Assembly: GCA_028752905.1 (NCBI GenBank)
Contig: JAQNBH010000002.1
Coordinates: 32,325,530 to 32,389,529, forward strand
DNA: 64,000 bases
DNA from: Cladorhizidae sp. MBARI D1340-BT2
Taxonomy: Eukaryota; Porifera; Demospongiae; Poecilosclerida; Cladorhizidae
Direction of reading: 5' to 3'
The translations under genes and the position numbers were made by a program. Under the pieces are notes generated by a model. The model ran no database searches. It worked only from the letters and a program-made list of their open reading frames with translations, and was not told the DNA's origin. This document shows, one piece after another, positions 20,710-29,981 of this stretch (its first letter is position 1; every line of letters begins with the position of its first letter).

Positions 20710-21483
20710 CTTGTTCCAGCTGCACTGACTGGCCCTCCTACCTAATCGTCACGGCGACACTCGGGGGGTTGCGAGGAAGCAACAATGACCTAGCTTATCT
20801 GGAATAGAACCTGTCTTACTGCTGGTATCACGGTCTAGCTTTGAAGCTATATTCCCAACTTTTTTCAACGCTTAACCTTGCGGATATGGAGTTACGCCCC
20901 CCCCCCCACCTCCCGTAAGAAAAAAAGAAGAAAGGGGTGGGGTGGAGTGGAGTGGGCGTGGACACAAGAACGCGCTGCTTGTATCACGAGAGAACATCTC
21001 TGGCCCTCACCACTTTGAGCTAGCAAGGGAGAAAAAATATCCAAAACCTGCAGAGTGTTCGTGGTTGGACTATCGAGAAGCCCAAGACTCTGTGATTTAT
21101 TTCTACTGGTTCCCAGGCAGATAAAAAAAATCTACTTGCCAATAGGTTTACACAGTAAAAGAGTAAAAGAGAGGAAGCCTACATCAGCCAAGGCTATATC
21201 AGTCGGAAAGATGCTTCTTCAAGATTTAGGTTGTTTTTATAAAGCTAGCTATATAGTTAGTTAGCTAGCTTTATAGCTGGATCAGTTCGTGATGAATCAT
21301 TTCAATCAATACCTTCCTGGATTTTTTTAGTGCACAGCAATAACAAATAAACATACAGTAAACATACAGGAAATGACTATGACATCACATGGCATAACTA
21401 AACCACACTGATGAATATCATCATCATAATGGGAATTTCCCGATAACAAACTACTTACTATTTTTCATGGCACACCACACTGT
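20710..21483. other. Spacer in duplication copy B, no gene supported
   Basis: Counterpart of 6887-7680 in copy A. It carries a shorter oligo-C tract (about 20898-20909) and GCTAGCTA runs near 21243-21275. A 60-codon plus-strand frame at 20942-21124 is not conserved as an ORF in copy A and is not called. Confidence 0.5.
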
Positions 21484-21758
21484 AATCAAATGAGAAGGCT
21501 ATCGAACATGCTGATGCTGTTAGAGTGATGACCAGCTCACATGGCAGAAATGTTGGAGAGATGTTAGATGAAGCACACAAAGAAGAAAAGAAGCTCAATG
21601 GAAGAATGCTGATGAACATTCTTCAAAATGTGCATGTTCTTGATAAACAGGAATTGGCTTTAAGTGCACTTGATCATAATGAGAGCAATTTTATTCAGCT
21701 ACTGTTGCTGAGAAGTCGTGATCAACTGGTAAATCTGTCGATCATTATTCATAGCTAA
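21484..21758 (+). pseudogene. DUF4371/ZMYM1-like hAT fragment, copy B
   Basis: Paralogue of 7690-7944 and the better preserved of the two. It reads GRNVGEMLDEAHKEEKKLNG, then the conserved RMLMNILQNVHVLDKQ helix lost in copy A, then LALSALDHNESNFIQLLLLR. It matches the region between the TTF finger and the catalytic core of DUF4371 hAT transposases. The conserved Arg-Gly after LA is replaced by Ser-Ala. It ends shortly after a GGTAAATCT. No other part of such a gene is seen in this copy. Confidence 0.55.
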
Positions 21759-22139
21759 AATTATATTTAGGATTGGACAAGTGGTACTGTAGATGAATTG
21801 TACTGTTGAGCCTTGAGATAGGCCAGCACTAAGTACATACAGACAATAAATGACTGACTACTAGAGAAAAGCAGCAACATGGATTAACTATATCTTAATG
21901 ATTATTACAGCAAAATAAAGATTTACAAATGGAGTTTGTTTTGGGATGGCAATGGGGGAAGGTGCCTAAGACATACGGACATGGGACCCTATAGGTACCA
22001 AACAAGTATTTACTCTTCTCCCACCACTTGAGCACATTGACCATTACAATTCTGACTACCTTATCCAACACCTCTTCTTTCACCACTGTTACTCATCTAC
22101 CCAACATTAGGCCTACTCACCCTTAATCATCTTCATTTT

Positions 22140-23225
22140 TGCCAAAAAATCTATCCTGGAGCAACTACTTCTAGAGAAAGAATTCAGAGCACATCTGGGC
22201 AAGCATACAAGCCTGTGTAGTCTCTCACTATATCAGTGTATTCAAGATAGAAAGTTACAGCAAAGAAATCTATCCTCTAACTACTTCTTCTAGAGTGAGA
22301 AAGATTTCAGAGCACTTCTAGGTAAGCATACATGCCTGGGTAGTTATAATATTTAATGATAAAAATTACAGCAAAGAAATCTATCCTCTAACAAATGCTT
22401 AGATATACAATTACACTGGAGTTGTACATCTATATATTATTTCCATTACATGGCCATGAGAAAGATTGGAAGGTTGATGAACATACTCAAGTTGTTTAAT
22501 TAAAATGAGAATTCCCAAGTTGTTCACCCAAATGTGTATGCATCAGGGGAAGTCCATGTGATGATTAAAGATGGATAATAACGTCAATAGTCCATCTATG
22601 AGAGAATTCTCTCACAAATTCAAACATCTGATGACCATCTCCAAGCATCTCAGGGTCTACTGTTTTATTATTGTATCTACTTCAAATTCCTGAGAGTAGT
22701 CGTATTAATTTATTTCAGGGTTTATTGCTGTATTTGTTGAGAAATATAATTCATCTTTGAAGTTACCGCTCCAGCTAAGCATTAATGCCAATATAGCGTC
22801 ATTACATCATAGTATGCCTGTAATAATATTGGCAGTAAAGAAACAAATCATCACTTTGTCAAGTGAGAAAGAATTCGGAGCTATTCCAGGTATATAGCCA
22901 GTGTAACATCACTTTATCATTGTATGCCTTCTAATAAACATACGGCAAAGAATTCTATCCTGGAGCACCCACTTTCTCAAGCAAGAAAGAATTCAGAGCA
23001 GTTCCAAGTAAGCTTAGGTGTGCGTGTAGCATCACTATGTTACATTTTTCTAGAAACAAAATTACACAGCAAGTGACGGTTCACAGAACTGTGCTTACCT
23101 GAAACTGCTCTGAATTGTTTCTCTCTTGAAAGATAATTGCTCCAACTGTAAGTTTTCTTTCAGGCATTCAGTTACATAGTGATGCTATTATACTGGCATC
23201 TACGCTTACCTGGAAAACTCATTAG
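22140..23225. repeat. Cluster of GAATTC/GGTAAGC dispersed repeats (copy B)
   Basis: Same arrangement as 8300-9390: direct units at about 22150-22215, 22260-22340, 22855-22900 and 22945-23030, then an inverted pair at about 23085-23225. The copy near 22880 has gained TATA before GCCAGTG relative to copy A. Confidence 0.75.
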
Positions 23226-23504
23226 CTTCTTTTGTGTGTGTGTGTGTGTATGTGCGAGTATGACATGAATCAAGGGCTGCATACTGTACTCCATCATGAG
23301 CTTCTTGTGTGTTTGTGTTGTGAGTATGTAAGTGTGTGTGTGTGCGTGTGTGTGCAAATGTGCATGTTTGTGTGTGTGTGTGTCTGAAACTTTGATTAGA
23401 GTATGAGCTTAGATAATGATTAAGGTTACTATAGGTCTAGATAATTACTACATGTAGGGGTTAGCTCGGACAATGACTATAGTTAGGGCCTATACAATGA
23501 CTAG
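23226..23504. repeat. TG composite and GACTAGGGTTAGG repeat
   Basis: TG runs surround one ATGAATCAAGGGCTGCATAC core (23265-23300). From 23400 the AATGACTATAGTTAGGGCC family follows and leads directly into the 45-bp array. Confidence 0.75.
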
Positions 23505-24310
23505 GGCTGCAATTCCATTGTGTAGGATACACTGTACTCTCAGGGTCAGTACTGTAATTCCATTGCGTAGTATACACTGAACTCTCAGGGTGAGTACTGC
23601 AATTACATTGGGTAGGACACACTGTACTCTCAGGGTCAGTACTGCAATTCCATTGCGTAGCATACACTGTACTCTCAGGGTCAGTACTGCAATTACATTG
23701 TGTAGGATACACTTTCCTCTCAGGGTCAGTACTGCAATTCCATTGTGTAGGATACACTGTACTCTCAGGGTCAGTACTGTAATTCCATAGCGGTGTATAC
23801 ACTGTACTCTCAGGGTCAGTTCTGCGATTCCATTGCGTAGGACACACTGTACTCTCAGGGTCAGTACTGCAATTCCATTGCGTAGCATACACTGTACTCT
23901 CTCAGTACTGCAATTCCATTGCGTAGCATACACTGTACTCTCTCAGTTCTGCGATTCCATTGTGTAGGACACACTGTAATCTCAGGGTCAGTTCTGCGAT
24001 TCCATTGCGCAGGATACACTGTCCTCTCAGGGTCAATTCTGCGATTCCATTGCGTAGGATGCACTGTCCTCTCAGGGTCAGTACTGCAATTCCATTGCGT
24101 AGGATATAGTGTACTCTCACGGCAATTCCATTGTGTAGGATACACTGGTTCAGTACTGCAATTCCATTGCGTAGTATACACTGTACTCTCAGGGTCGATT
24201 CCATTGCGTAGGATACACTGTCCTCTCAGAGTCAATTATGCGATTCCATTCCGTAGGATGCACTGAACTTTCTGAGTACTGCAATTCCATTGCGTAGGAT
24301 ATACTGTACA
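23505..24310. repeat. 45-bp minisatellite, about 18 copies
   Basis: The unit contains GCAATTCCATTGCGTAGGA, TACACTGTACTCTCAGGGTC and AGTACT. Because 45 is a multiple of three, frames stay open on both strands and give 15-residue periodic peptides (for example TDPESTVYPTQWNCS on the minus strand). Units with 7-20 bp deletions near 23900, 24125 and 24200 break the frames, so coding is unlikely. Confidence 0.95.
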
Positions 24311-24600
24311 TGTACTATTATTGAGTTTTGTCAAGTGTTGGTTGAGCTACTTAGGATTAAATGAAACATGATAATTTTTATATGAGCATTTGATAAAATG
24401 GCAAAACAAAGTTTCATTATCTACATTCTGAATCATATATTTAGAAGACTGCTCATTATATAGGAGACTGCTCTTTATATAGGAGACTGTTCCATATATA
24501 TAATACAGCTCTTTATGTAGGAGACTTTTTTTTTAGAGAATGGATGACATTATAATTTTATGGTTAAAGTATGGATGTTTGTTTCTTAATTGTCATGCAG
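24311..24600. other. AT-rich spacer with short TATAGGAGACTGCTC repeats
   Basis: Four loose copies of TATAGGAGACTGCTCTT lie at about 24440-24530. No gene is seen. Confidence 0.5.
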
Positions 24601-24784
24601 TTTTCATGCTTTCAATTTAGCCATCCTGCCTGATGAATATGTGATGCCTTCAATTTAGCCACCCTTGCTGATGAATATGTGATGCCTTTCAATTTAGCTA
24701 CCCTGGCTGATGAATATGTGATGCCTTCAATTTAGCAACCCTGCTTGATGAATATGTGGATGCCTTTCAATTTAGCCACCCTGG
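24601..24784. repeat. 39-bp minisatellite, left segment
   Basis: Four to five units of the 39-bp repeat that continues at 29982. Several units here are one base shorter (GATGCCTTCAATTTAGCC). The array is interrupted by the LTR retrotransposon. Confidence 0.95.
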
Positions 24785-24992
24785 TAGACAATAATCATCT
24801 AAACTATTCATTCCATGCACACACCTTGTATCATGTACCTCCCTGTTATAGCGATCCCTTACCATGTTAGCGACCCCTTACCATGCGCATGCCCCTTGTC
24901 ATACACTTTAGTTAGAGCACGCATCTCTGAACATCATATCGATTTATTATCCAGTTTGATCCATGAATGAGAAGGTGCATTGCATTTAACTA
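24785..24992 (+). repeat. 5' LTR (208 bp)
   Basis: Begins TAGACAATAATCATC and ends CATTTAACTA. It is identical to 29774-29981 except for one C/T difference (ACATCATATC here, ACATTATATC there). It contains a 15-base segment at 24910-24924 (AGTTAGAGCACGCAT) that is the exact reverse complement of 24992-25006. No clear TATA box is seen upstream of 24910. Confidence 0.97.
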
Positions 24993-25006
24993 TGCGTGCT
25001 CTAACT
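24993..25006 (+). promoter_or_regulatory. Putative self-priming primer-binding site
   Basis: The 14 bases directly after the 5' LTR (TGCGTGCTCTAACT) pair perfectly with 24910-24923 inside the LTR. They do not start with the TGG expected if a tRNA CCA end were the primer. In Tf1 and sushi-type elements the 5' end of the RNA folds back onto the PBS and primes minus-strand synthesis. The geometry here fits: a primer ending at 24923 would be extended straight into the LTR end. It also predicts a transcript start at about 24910. Function is inferred from geometry. Confidence 0.7.
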
Positions 25007-25115
25007 CTCTAGTATATCCAGCTAGACAGTGTGCCTCACCAGCAGGAGTGCTGACTAGAGGTTAGGATGCTTTGGAGACCGATTTTCACTTCTCCAGTTA
25101 ACGCCCGCCCACCTT

Positions 25116-27203
25116 ATGGCAACGAACTGCCCCAAAGCCGGCTGCCCTTTCACCATAGCGGAGGGGACAGAACCAGGAATGGCAGTAGCCCTCATGACAG
25201 GCCACATCTCGATGGACCACAGTCAGGCAGCCTCCTTCAAGCCCACCCAAATCCCCAGACCAGAGCTATCAGCCGGAGAAACCTCGAAGGGGTGGCAGTA
25301 CTTCCTGAACTGGTGGAAAGAGTACTCGCAGGCAGCCAGCCTGGCTGCCCCACATATCACCATCCAGCTGCTGGCATGCCTAGACCCCAAGCTCCGCCGG
25401 GACGTCACCATGAACGCCACCGGCCCGACGCCCCTCAGGGAATACACAGAGCCAGACCTCCTGGCAGCCATCAGAGCTATGGCAGTGCAGGAGGAGAACA
25501 AGAGGGCAGCCAGAGTGACGCTCTCTAGGATGACTCAAGATAGGGGCGAAACCGTCAGGTCGTTCGTGGCCCGCCTGCGAGGCCAGGCCGAGGTGTGTCG
25601 ATTCGACCGAAAATGCACGGGCTGTGCGATAGTCAACAGCCAGAGCGAGGACAGAGTGGCGGACCAACTGTGCGTCGGCCTCGCCGACCCCGACATCCAG
25701 GCGGACCTGTTGAGGGAGCCAGACAAAGACCAGACAGTCGAGGAGCTGGTACAGTTTATAATGGTGAGGGTCATAGGCAAGCAATCATTTACCACAATGA
25801 CTACCCCACCCCAAGCTAGCAACAGTGCCATCAATGATGAGGCAGACCAGGGGGATGCACTGCATAGTGGGTATAAGATCCAGCGGCAGCACCCACCACC
25901 CAAAGCCACGCACCCCAAACCCAACCGGTCAGCCACGCCCATATGGCCCACAACCACGCCCATCCCACATCCGAACAGCAAGACAGCATGCTGCTTCTGC
26001 GGCCGCCAAGGCCATGGCACCAGAGCAAGGACGGCCATCAGGAGGACCCAATGCCCTGCATTTGGCAAAACTTGCCAATCCTGCGGCCGCCCCAACCACA
26101 CATCACAGATGTGTTGGCAGACAGCAGAGCAAGAGAGTGCCATCCAGGAAATGGTCAGCGACATGACGGAAGGCACCCTGCCACACCAAACCTGGGACCA
26201 GGCATCCCAAACCTGGGCACAGCGTCGCTCACCACCCCAACCAACCCTCAACGTCATCGTCTCCACCCATCGAGCAGACTTCCAGACCCACGGGCAAACC
26301 CTCAGGAGAGAGCGGCGAAACCTCACCACAAGTGCCCTCGCCGACACCGGCTGCCAGAGTTGCTTGGCAGGCCCCACCCTCATGCGTGGCCTCAACCTCA
26401 GTGTACAAGACCTCATCCCAAGCTCCCTCACCATGAACTCTGCCAGTGGCAACCCCATGCCCATCATGGGAGCCGCACTCACCAGGATCAGAGCCAGAGA
26501 CACAGACAAGGAAACGAGGCAAATGGTGTACTTTAGTCCCGTAGCCACCAAGCTTTACCTCAGCATGTCAGCATGCAACGACCTGGGACAAATTAATCTG
26601 GGATTCCCGCTGCGTTCACCAGCCCCGAACGGCAAGATCACCAGCCAACCACTGGCACTGATTAGGGACACCGGGACAAGCCCACCACTAACTCGGCAGG
26701 CCAAACCACCAGCACCTCAGACACAACCTGCGGCTCGCCCATGCTCCTGCCCCACCAGATCCCCACCACCAGATAGGCCCACGACACTGCCATTCCCAGC
26801 CACAGAGGGAAACAGACAGAAGCTGGAGAAGTATCTCCTCAACCTCTACGCATCCAGCGCATTCAACACGTGCGAACACCAGCCTCTGCCTATGATGTCC
26901 GGCCCCCCTCTCTCGCTGAAGATCGACCCCAATGCTGTCCCCAAACCGTGCCACACCCCCATCACCATACCTATTCACTGGCAGGAGGAGGTGAAGGCAG
27001 GGCTGGACAGGGATGTCCGGCTCTGCGTGCTGGAAAAGGTCCCCCTGGGCACGCCCGTCACTTGGTGCCACCGAATGGTGATCTGCACCAAGAAGAATGG
27101 GGCGCTCAGGAGTACCATAAACTTCCAACCCCTCAACCAGCACGCCACCCGGGAGACCCACCACTGCCCTTCACCCTTCCACCAGGCCAGGGCCATCCCA
27201 TGA
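25116..27203 (+). CDS. Gag-protease and N-terminal RT of the LTR retrotransposon
   Basis: 695 codons from an ATG at 25116, starting 124 bp after the 5' LTR. Residues 1-280 are a capsid-like Gag. Residues about 290-332 hold two zinc-knuckle-like motifs, an irregular CCFCGRQGH and a canonical CX2CX4HX4C (CQSCGRPNHTSQMC). Residues about 408-415 are the aspartic protease site (ALADTGCQSC). A Pro-rich linker follows. The RT begins near residue 630 (VTWCHRMVICTKKNGALR, INFQPLNQHATRETH). The frame stops at a TGA at 27201-27203 inside the RT fingers/palm, with no frame change, and resumes directly as the next ORF. Codon use is GC-rich compared with the AT-rich surroundings, consistent with a mobile gene. 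Confidence 0.93.
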   Translation: MATNCPKAGCPFTIAEGTEPGMAVALMTGHISMDHSQAASFKPTQIPRPELSAGETSKGWQYFLNWWKEYSQAASLAAPHITIQLLACLDPKLRRDVTMNATGPTPLREYTEPDLLAAIRAMAVQEENKRAARVTLSRMTQDRGETVRSFVARLRGQAEVCRFDRKCTGCAIVNSQSEDRVADQLCVGLADPDIQADLLREPDKDQTVEELVQFIMVRVIGKQSFTTMTTPPQASNSAINDEADQGDALHSGYKIQRQHPPPKATHPKPNRSATPIWPTTTPIPHPNSKTACCFCGRQGHGTRARTAIRRTQCPAFGKTCQSCGRPNHTSQMCWQTAEQESAIQEMVSDMTEGTLPHQTWDQASQTWAQRRSPPQPTLNVIVSTHRADFQTHGQTLRRERRNLTTSALADTGCQSCLAGPTLMRGLNLSVQDLIPSSLTMNSASGNPMPIMGAALTRIRARDTDKETRQMVYFSPVATKLYLSMSACNDLGQINLGFPLRSPAPNGKITSQPLALIRDTGTSPPLTRQAKPPAPQTQPAARPCSCPTRSPPPDRPTTLPFPATEGNRQKLEKYLLNLYASSAFNTCEHQPLPMMSGPPLSLKIDPNAVPKPCHTPITIPIHWQEEVKAGLDRDVRLCVLEKVPLGTPVTWCHRMVICTKKNGALRSTINFQPLNQHATRETHHCPSPFHQARAIP

Positions 27204-29783
27204 ATGACGAAGAAAACAATCTTCGACGCGTGGAACGGCTACCACTCTGTGGCCCTAGCTGAGGGAGACAAACATTACACCACGTTTATCACACCCTGGG
27301 GGAGGTACCGCTACCTGACGGCCCCACAAGGCTACATCGCCTCGGGAGACGCCTACACGGCACGGTACGACGCCCTCATTACCAATGTAACCAACAAGAC
27401 CAAGTGCATCGATGATGCCCTGCTATGGGCGGATGACATAGAGGGATCCTTCTATCAGGCAGTGCGGTGGCTGCACATTTGTGCCACGAACGGCATCACC
27501 CTGAACCCAACGAAGTTCCGCTTTGCAGAAGACGAAGTGGAGTTCGCGGGATTCACAGTCACCCCCACAGAGGTCCGCCCCGCTGACAAATTCACGGCGG
27601 CCATCAAGGAATTCCCCACCCCAACAAACATCACTGACATCAGAGCATGGTTTGGCCTCGTAAACCAAATTTCCTACACCTTCGCCATGACGGCAACCAT
27701 GCTCCCCTTCAGGGATCTCCTGAAGCCCTCCACCCCCTTCCAATGGTCAGATCAGCTGACCGAAGCCCTCGCCGCGTCCAAACAACACATATGCGAGAGC
27801 ATCCGAGCGGGAGTAGAGATCTTCGACAAGGGGCACCCCACCTGCCTGGCGACAGACTGGAGCAAGGACGGGATTGGCTTCTGGCTCACACAGAAACACT
27901 GCCAGTGCCCGTCCCGCGATCCTTTCTGTTGCCGGGACTGCTGGCGCGTCACCTTGGTGGGGTCGAGATTCACTCATGCAGCAGAGTCTCGATACGCCCC
28001 TGTGGAAGGGGAGGCCCTAGCCGTAGCCGACGCGCTTGACAAAGCCAGGCACTTTGTACTCGGGTGCCGGGACCTGACAGTAGCGGTGGACCACAAACCA
28101 CTGCTAAAGCTATTCGGGGACAGGTGCCTGGAGGACATCCCGAATCCCCGCCTGAGGAATCTCAAAGAGAAGACCCTCAGGTACCGCTTCAGGATGGTAT
28201 ACATCCCGGGCACCAGAAACCTGACCAGTGACGCCCTGTCACGTCACCCATCTGGGACAAGGACACCCGCCAGACACCACCTGCCAGATGACCTGCCAGC
28301 CCCCGGCCCGAACTGCTCCACCCTTGCCCTCGCAGACGACGACGGCCTCTCCTCAGCAATGTGCGCAGCGATCTCAGCCACCCCCATCAACTGGGAACAG
28401 CTTCAGACAGCCACCACGGCAGACCAGTTCCTCCAGGACCTTATGCTGGTCATAGAAGCAGGACCCCCCAACAAACGTGACTTGCTCCCAGTGGGGATAC
28501 AGGCGTATTTTCCTGTGATAACCGACCTCACAATAGTCGACGACGTGGTATGTCTGGGCGACCGTCTCATCATCCCCTCCTCCCTACGGCAAGCATGCCT
28601 TGCCACCCTGCACACTGCACACCAAGGGACAAGCGGGATGACAGCCAGGGAGAAAGCATCCATATACTGGCCAGGCCTGACAGCAGATATCGCCGCCACA
28701 AGGAGCAGATGCCACATCTGCAATGGGAATGCCCCCTCTCAACCCCACATGCCACCAATAACCCCTGAGGAGGCGGACCACCCGTTCGAGCACCTACACG
28801 CAGACTTCTTCCACCACGAAGGATCTGTCTACCTCGTACTGGTGGATCGCTTCTCGGGATGGCCCATCGTATCGCAGGCGAGCAGCGGAGCTACAGGCCT
28901 CATACAGGTACTCAGGGAGACCTTTGCAACCTTTGGCATCCCAGCCACGCTCACAACAGATGAAGGACCCGAATTCACCGCCCACGCAACAAAAGATCTG
29001 CTGGCTAGCTGGGGGGTCCACCACAGGACATCCTCGGCATACCACCCCCACGCGAACAACCGCGCCGAAACAGTGGTCAAAACCGTCAAGCGACTCATCA
29101 CCGGGAACACAGACCCAGGGGGCGCCCTGAAGTCAGCCTTCTTCAAGGCACTCCTGACCTACAGGAACTGCCCCTGCCCTGACACGAGGACGTCACCGGC
29201 CATGTGCCTCTTTGGCCGCCCAACCAGAGACCTGCTACCTACCCTCCCAACACGACTTCAACAGCCAACCCAGGAAGGTGCTACCCAACAGATAAGGCTA
29301 ACAGCACTAGAGAAGCGCCAATCCCTGGGCAAGAAACGCTGGACGGAGCACACCAAAAACCTCTCCCCCCTCATACGCGGAGACAGAGTACTGGTGCAAA
29401 ACCAGACCGGCCACCACCCAACCAAATGGGACAGCACAGGCGTGGTGGTAGAGGTCATGCAGTATCATCAGTATCAAGTCCGGATGGACAGCAACGGCAG
29501 ACTTACCACTCGCAACCGCCAATACCTCAGGAGGAACACCTTCCCCATCCCACCACCGGACCACCCCCTACCATCACCAGGCACCCCGGCACCACCGAGA
29601 CAACCTACCACCACTGGCCCCCAAAACGTTGGCCAAGATCCCACCACCACCACCCAAACCCACCAACCAAGACCAGACCCTACGGAGAAGTACGAGGACC
29701 ATAAAGCCCCCGCAAAGATACGGACAGGCTCCCTAACTCTTTCAGTCCCCCTGACGAAGGACTTGGGGGGAGATAGACAATAA
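27204..29783 (+). CDS. RT-RNase H-integrase part of the LTR retrotransposon
   Basis: 859 codons in the same frame as the upstream ORF. The RT palm shows FDAWNGYHSVAL and, at residues about 67-70, CIDD in place of the usual YxDD; downstream comes AWFGLVNQISYTF (thumb/connection). RNase H: LATDWSKDGIGFWL near residue 215 and AVDHKPLLKLF. Integrase: HQGTSGMTAREKASIYWPGL with CHIC (HHCC zinc site), then the catalytic core HADFF, TTDEGPEFTAH and NNRAETVVKTVKRL giving D, D and E. The C-terminus is Pro/Thr-rich and shows no chromodomain. The order RT-RNase H-integrase is the ordinary Ty3/gypsy arrangement. The stop lies 9 bp into the PPT region, just before the 3' LTR. Together with the upstream ORF this would be a 1,556-residue polyprotein but for the TGA. 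Confidence 0.94.
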   Translation: MTKKTIFDAWNGYHSVALAEGDKHYTTFITPWGRYRYLTAPQGYIASGDAYTARYDALITNVTNKTKCIDDALLWADDIEGSFYQAVRWLHICATNGITLNPTKFRFAEDEVEFAGFTVTPTEVRPADKFTAAIKEFPTPTNITDIRAWFGLVNQISYTFAMTATMLPFRDLLKPSTPFQWSDQLTEALAASKQHICESIRAGVEIFDKGHPTCLATDWSKDGIGFWLTQKHCQCPSRDPFCCRDCWRVTLVGSRFTHAAESRYAPVEGEALAVADALDKARHFVLGCRDLTVAVDHKPLLKLFGDRCLEDIPNPRLRNLKEKTLRYRFRMVYIPGTRNLTSDALSRHPSGTRTPARHHLPDDLPAPGPNCSTLALADDDGLSSAMCAAISATPINWEQLQTATTADQFLQDLMLVIEAGPPNKRDLLPVGIQAYFPVITDLTIVDDVVCLGDRLIIPSSLRQACLATLHTAHQGTSGMTAREKASIYWPGLTADIAATRSRCHICNGNAPSQPHMPPITPEEADHPFEHLHADFFHHEGSVYLVLVDRFSGWPIVSQASSGATGLIQVLRETFATFGIPATLTTDEGPEFTAHATKDLLASWGVHHRTSSAYHPHANNRAETVVKTVKRLITGNTDPGGALKSAFFKALLTYRNCPCPDTRTSPAMCLFGRPTRDLLPTLPTRLQQPTQEGATQQIRLTALEKRQSLGKKRWTEHTKNLSPLIRGDRVLVQNQTGHHPTKWDSTGVVVEVMQYHQYQVRMDSNGRLTTRNRQYLRRNTFPIPPPDHPLPSPGTPAPPRQPTTTGPQNVGQDPTTTTQTHQPRPDPTEKYEDHKAPAKIRTGSLTLSVPLTKDLGGDRQ
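29761..29773 (+). promoter_or_regulatory. Polypurine tract
   Basis: ACTTGGGGGGAGA lies immediately before the 3' LTR, the position and composition of a plus-strand primer. It overlaps the last codons of pol. Confidence 0.8.
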
Positions 29784-29981
29784 TCATCTAAACTATTCAT
29801 TCCATGCACACACCTTGTATCATGTACCTCCCTGTTATAGCGATCCCTTACCATGTTAGCGACCCCTTACCATGCGCATGCCCCTTGTCATACACTTTAG
29901 TTAGAGCACGCATCTCTGAACATTATATCGATTTATTATCCAGTTTGATCCATGAATGAGAAGGTGCATTGCATTTAACTA
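29774..29981 (+). repeat. 3' LTR (208 bp)
   Basis: Differs from the 5' LTR at one of 208 positions. It is followed directly by the target duplication CCTGG and resumption of the 39-bp minisatellite (CTGATGAATATGTGATGCC). Confidence 0.97.

Larger units (their letters stand above)
18983..23310. repeat. Segmental duplication, copy B
   Basis: Direct duplicate of 5108-9486 with the same internal order, about 13.9 kb downstream. Its left edge cuts into the DIRS-like relic. It lacks the hAT insertion found at the right end of copy A; instead the TG tract runs on to about 23400 and reaches the shared TACTACATGTAGGGGTTAGC near 23443. Confidence 0.93.
24785..29981 (+). mobile_element. Ty3/gypsy-type LTR retrotransposon, 5,197 bp, putatively self-primed
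   Basis: Two 208-bp LTRs differ at a single position, and a 5-bp target duplication CCTGG flanks the element (24780-24784 and 29982-29986). It is inserted inside the 39-bp minisatellite. The internal region encodes one long Gag-protease-RT-RNase H-integrase frame, broken by a single TGA. The LTRs begin TAG and end CTA rather than TG/CA. The primer-binding position is complementary to the element's own LTR and not of TGG type. A purine-rich tract precedes the 3' LTR. This is a young insertion. Confidence 0.96.

Noticed and set aside
20942..21124. 60-codon plus ORF ending FYWFPGR in duplication copy B
   Set aside because: The frame is not maintained in copy A, so no sign of coding constraint.
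25223..29854. Long minus-strand ORFs (up to 338 codons) opposite gag-pol
   Set aside because: Shadow frames of GC-rich coding sequence; no domains, while the plus strand has full retroelement motifs.
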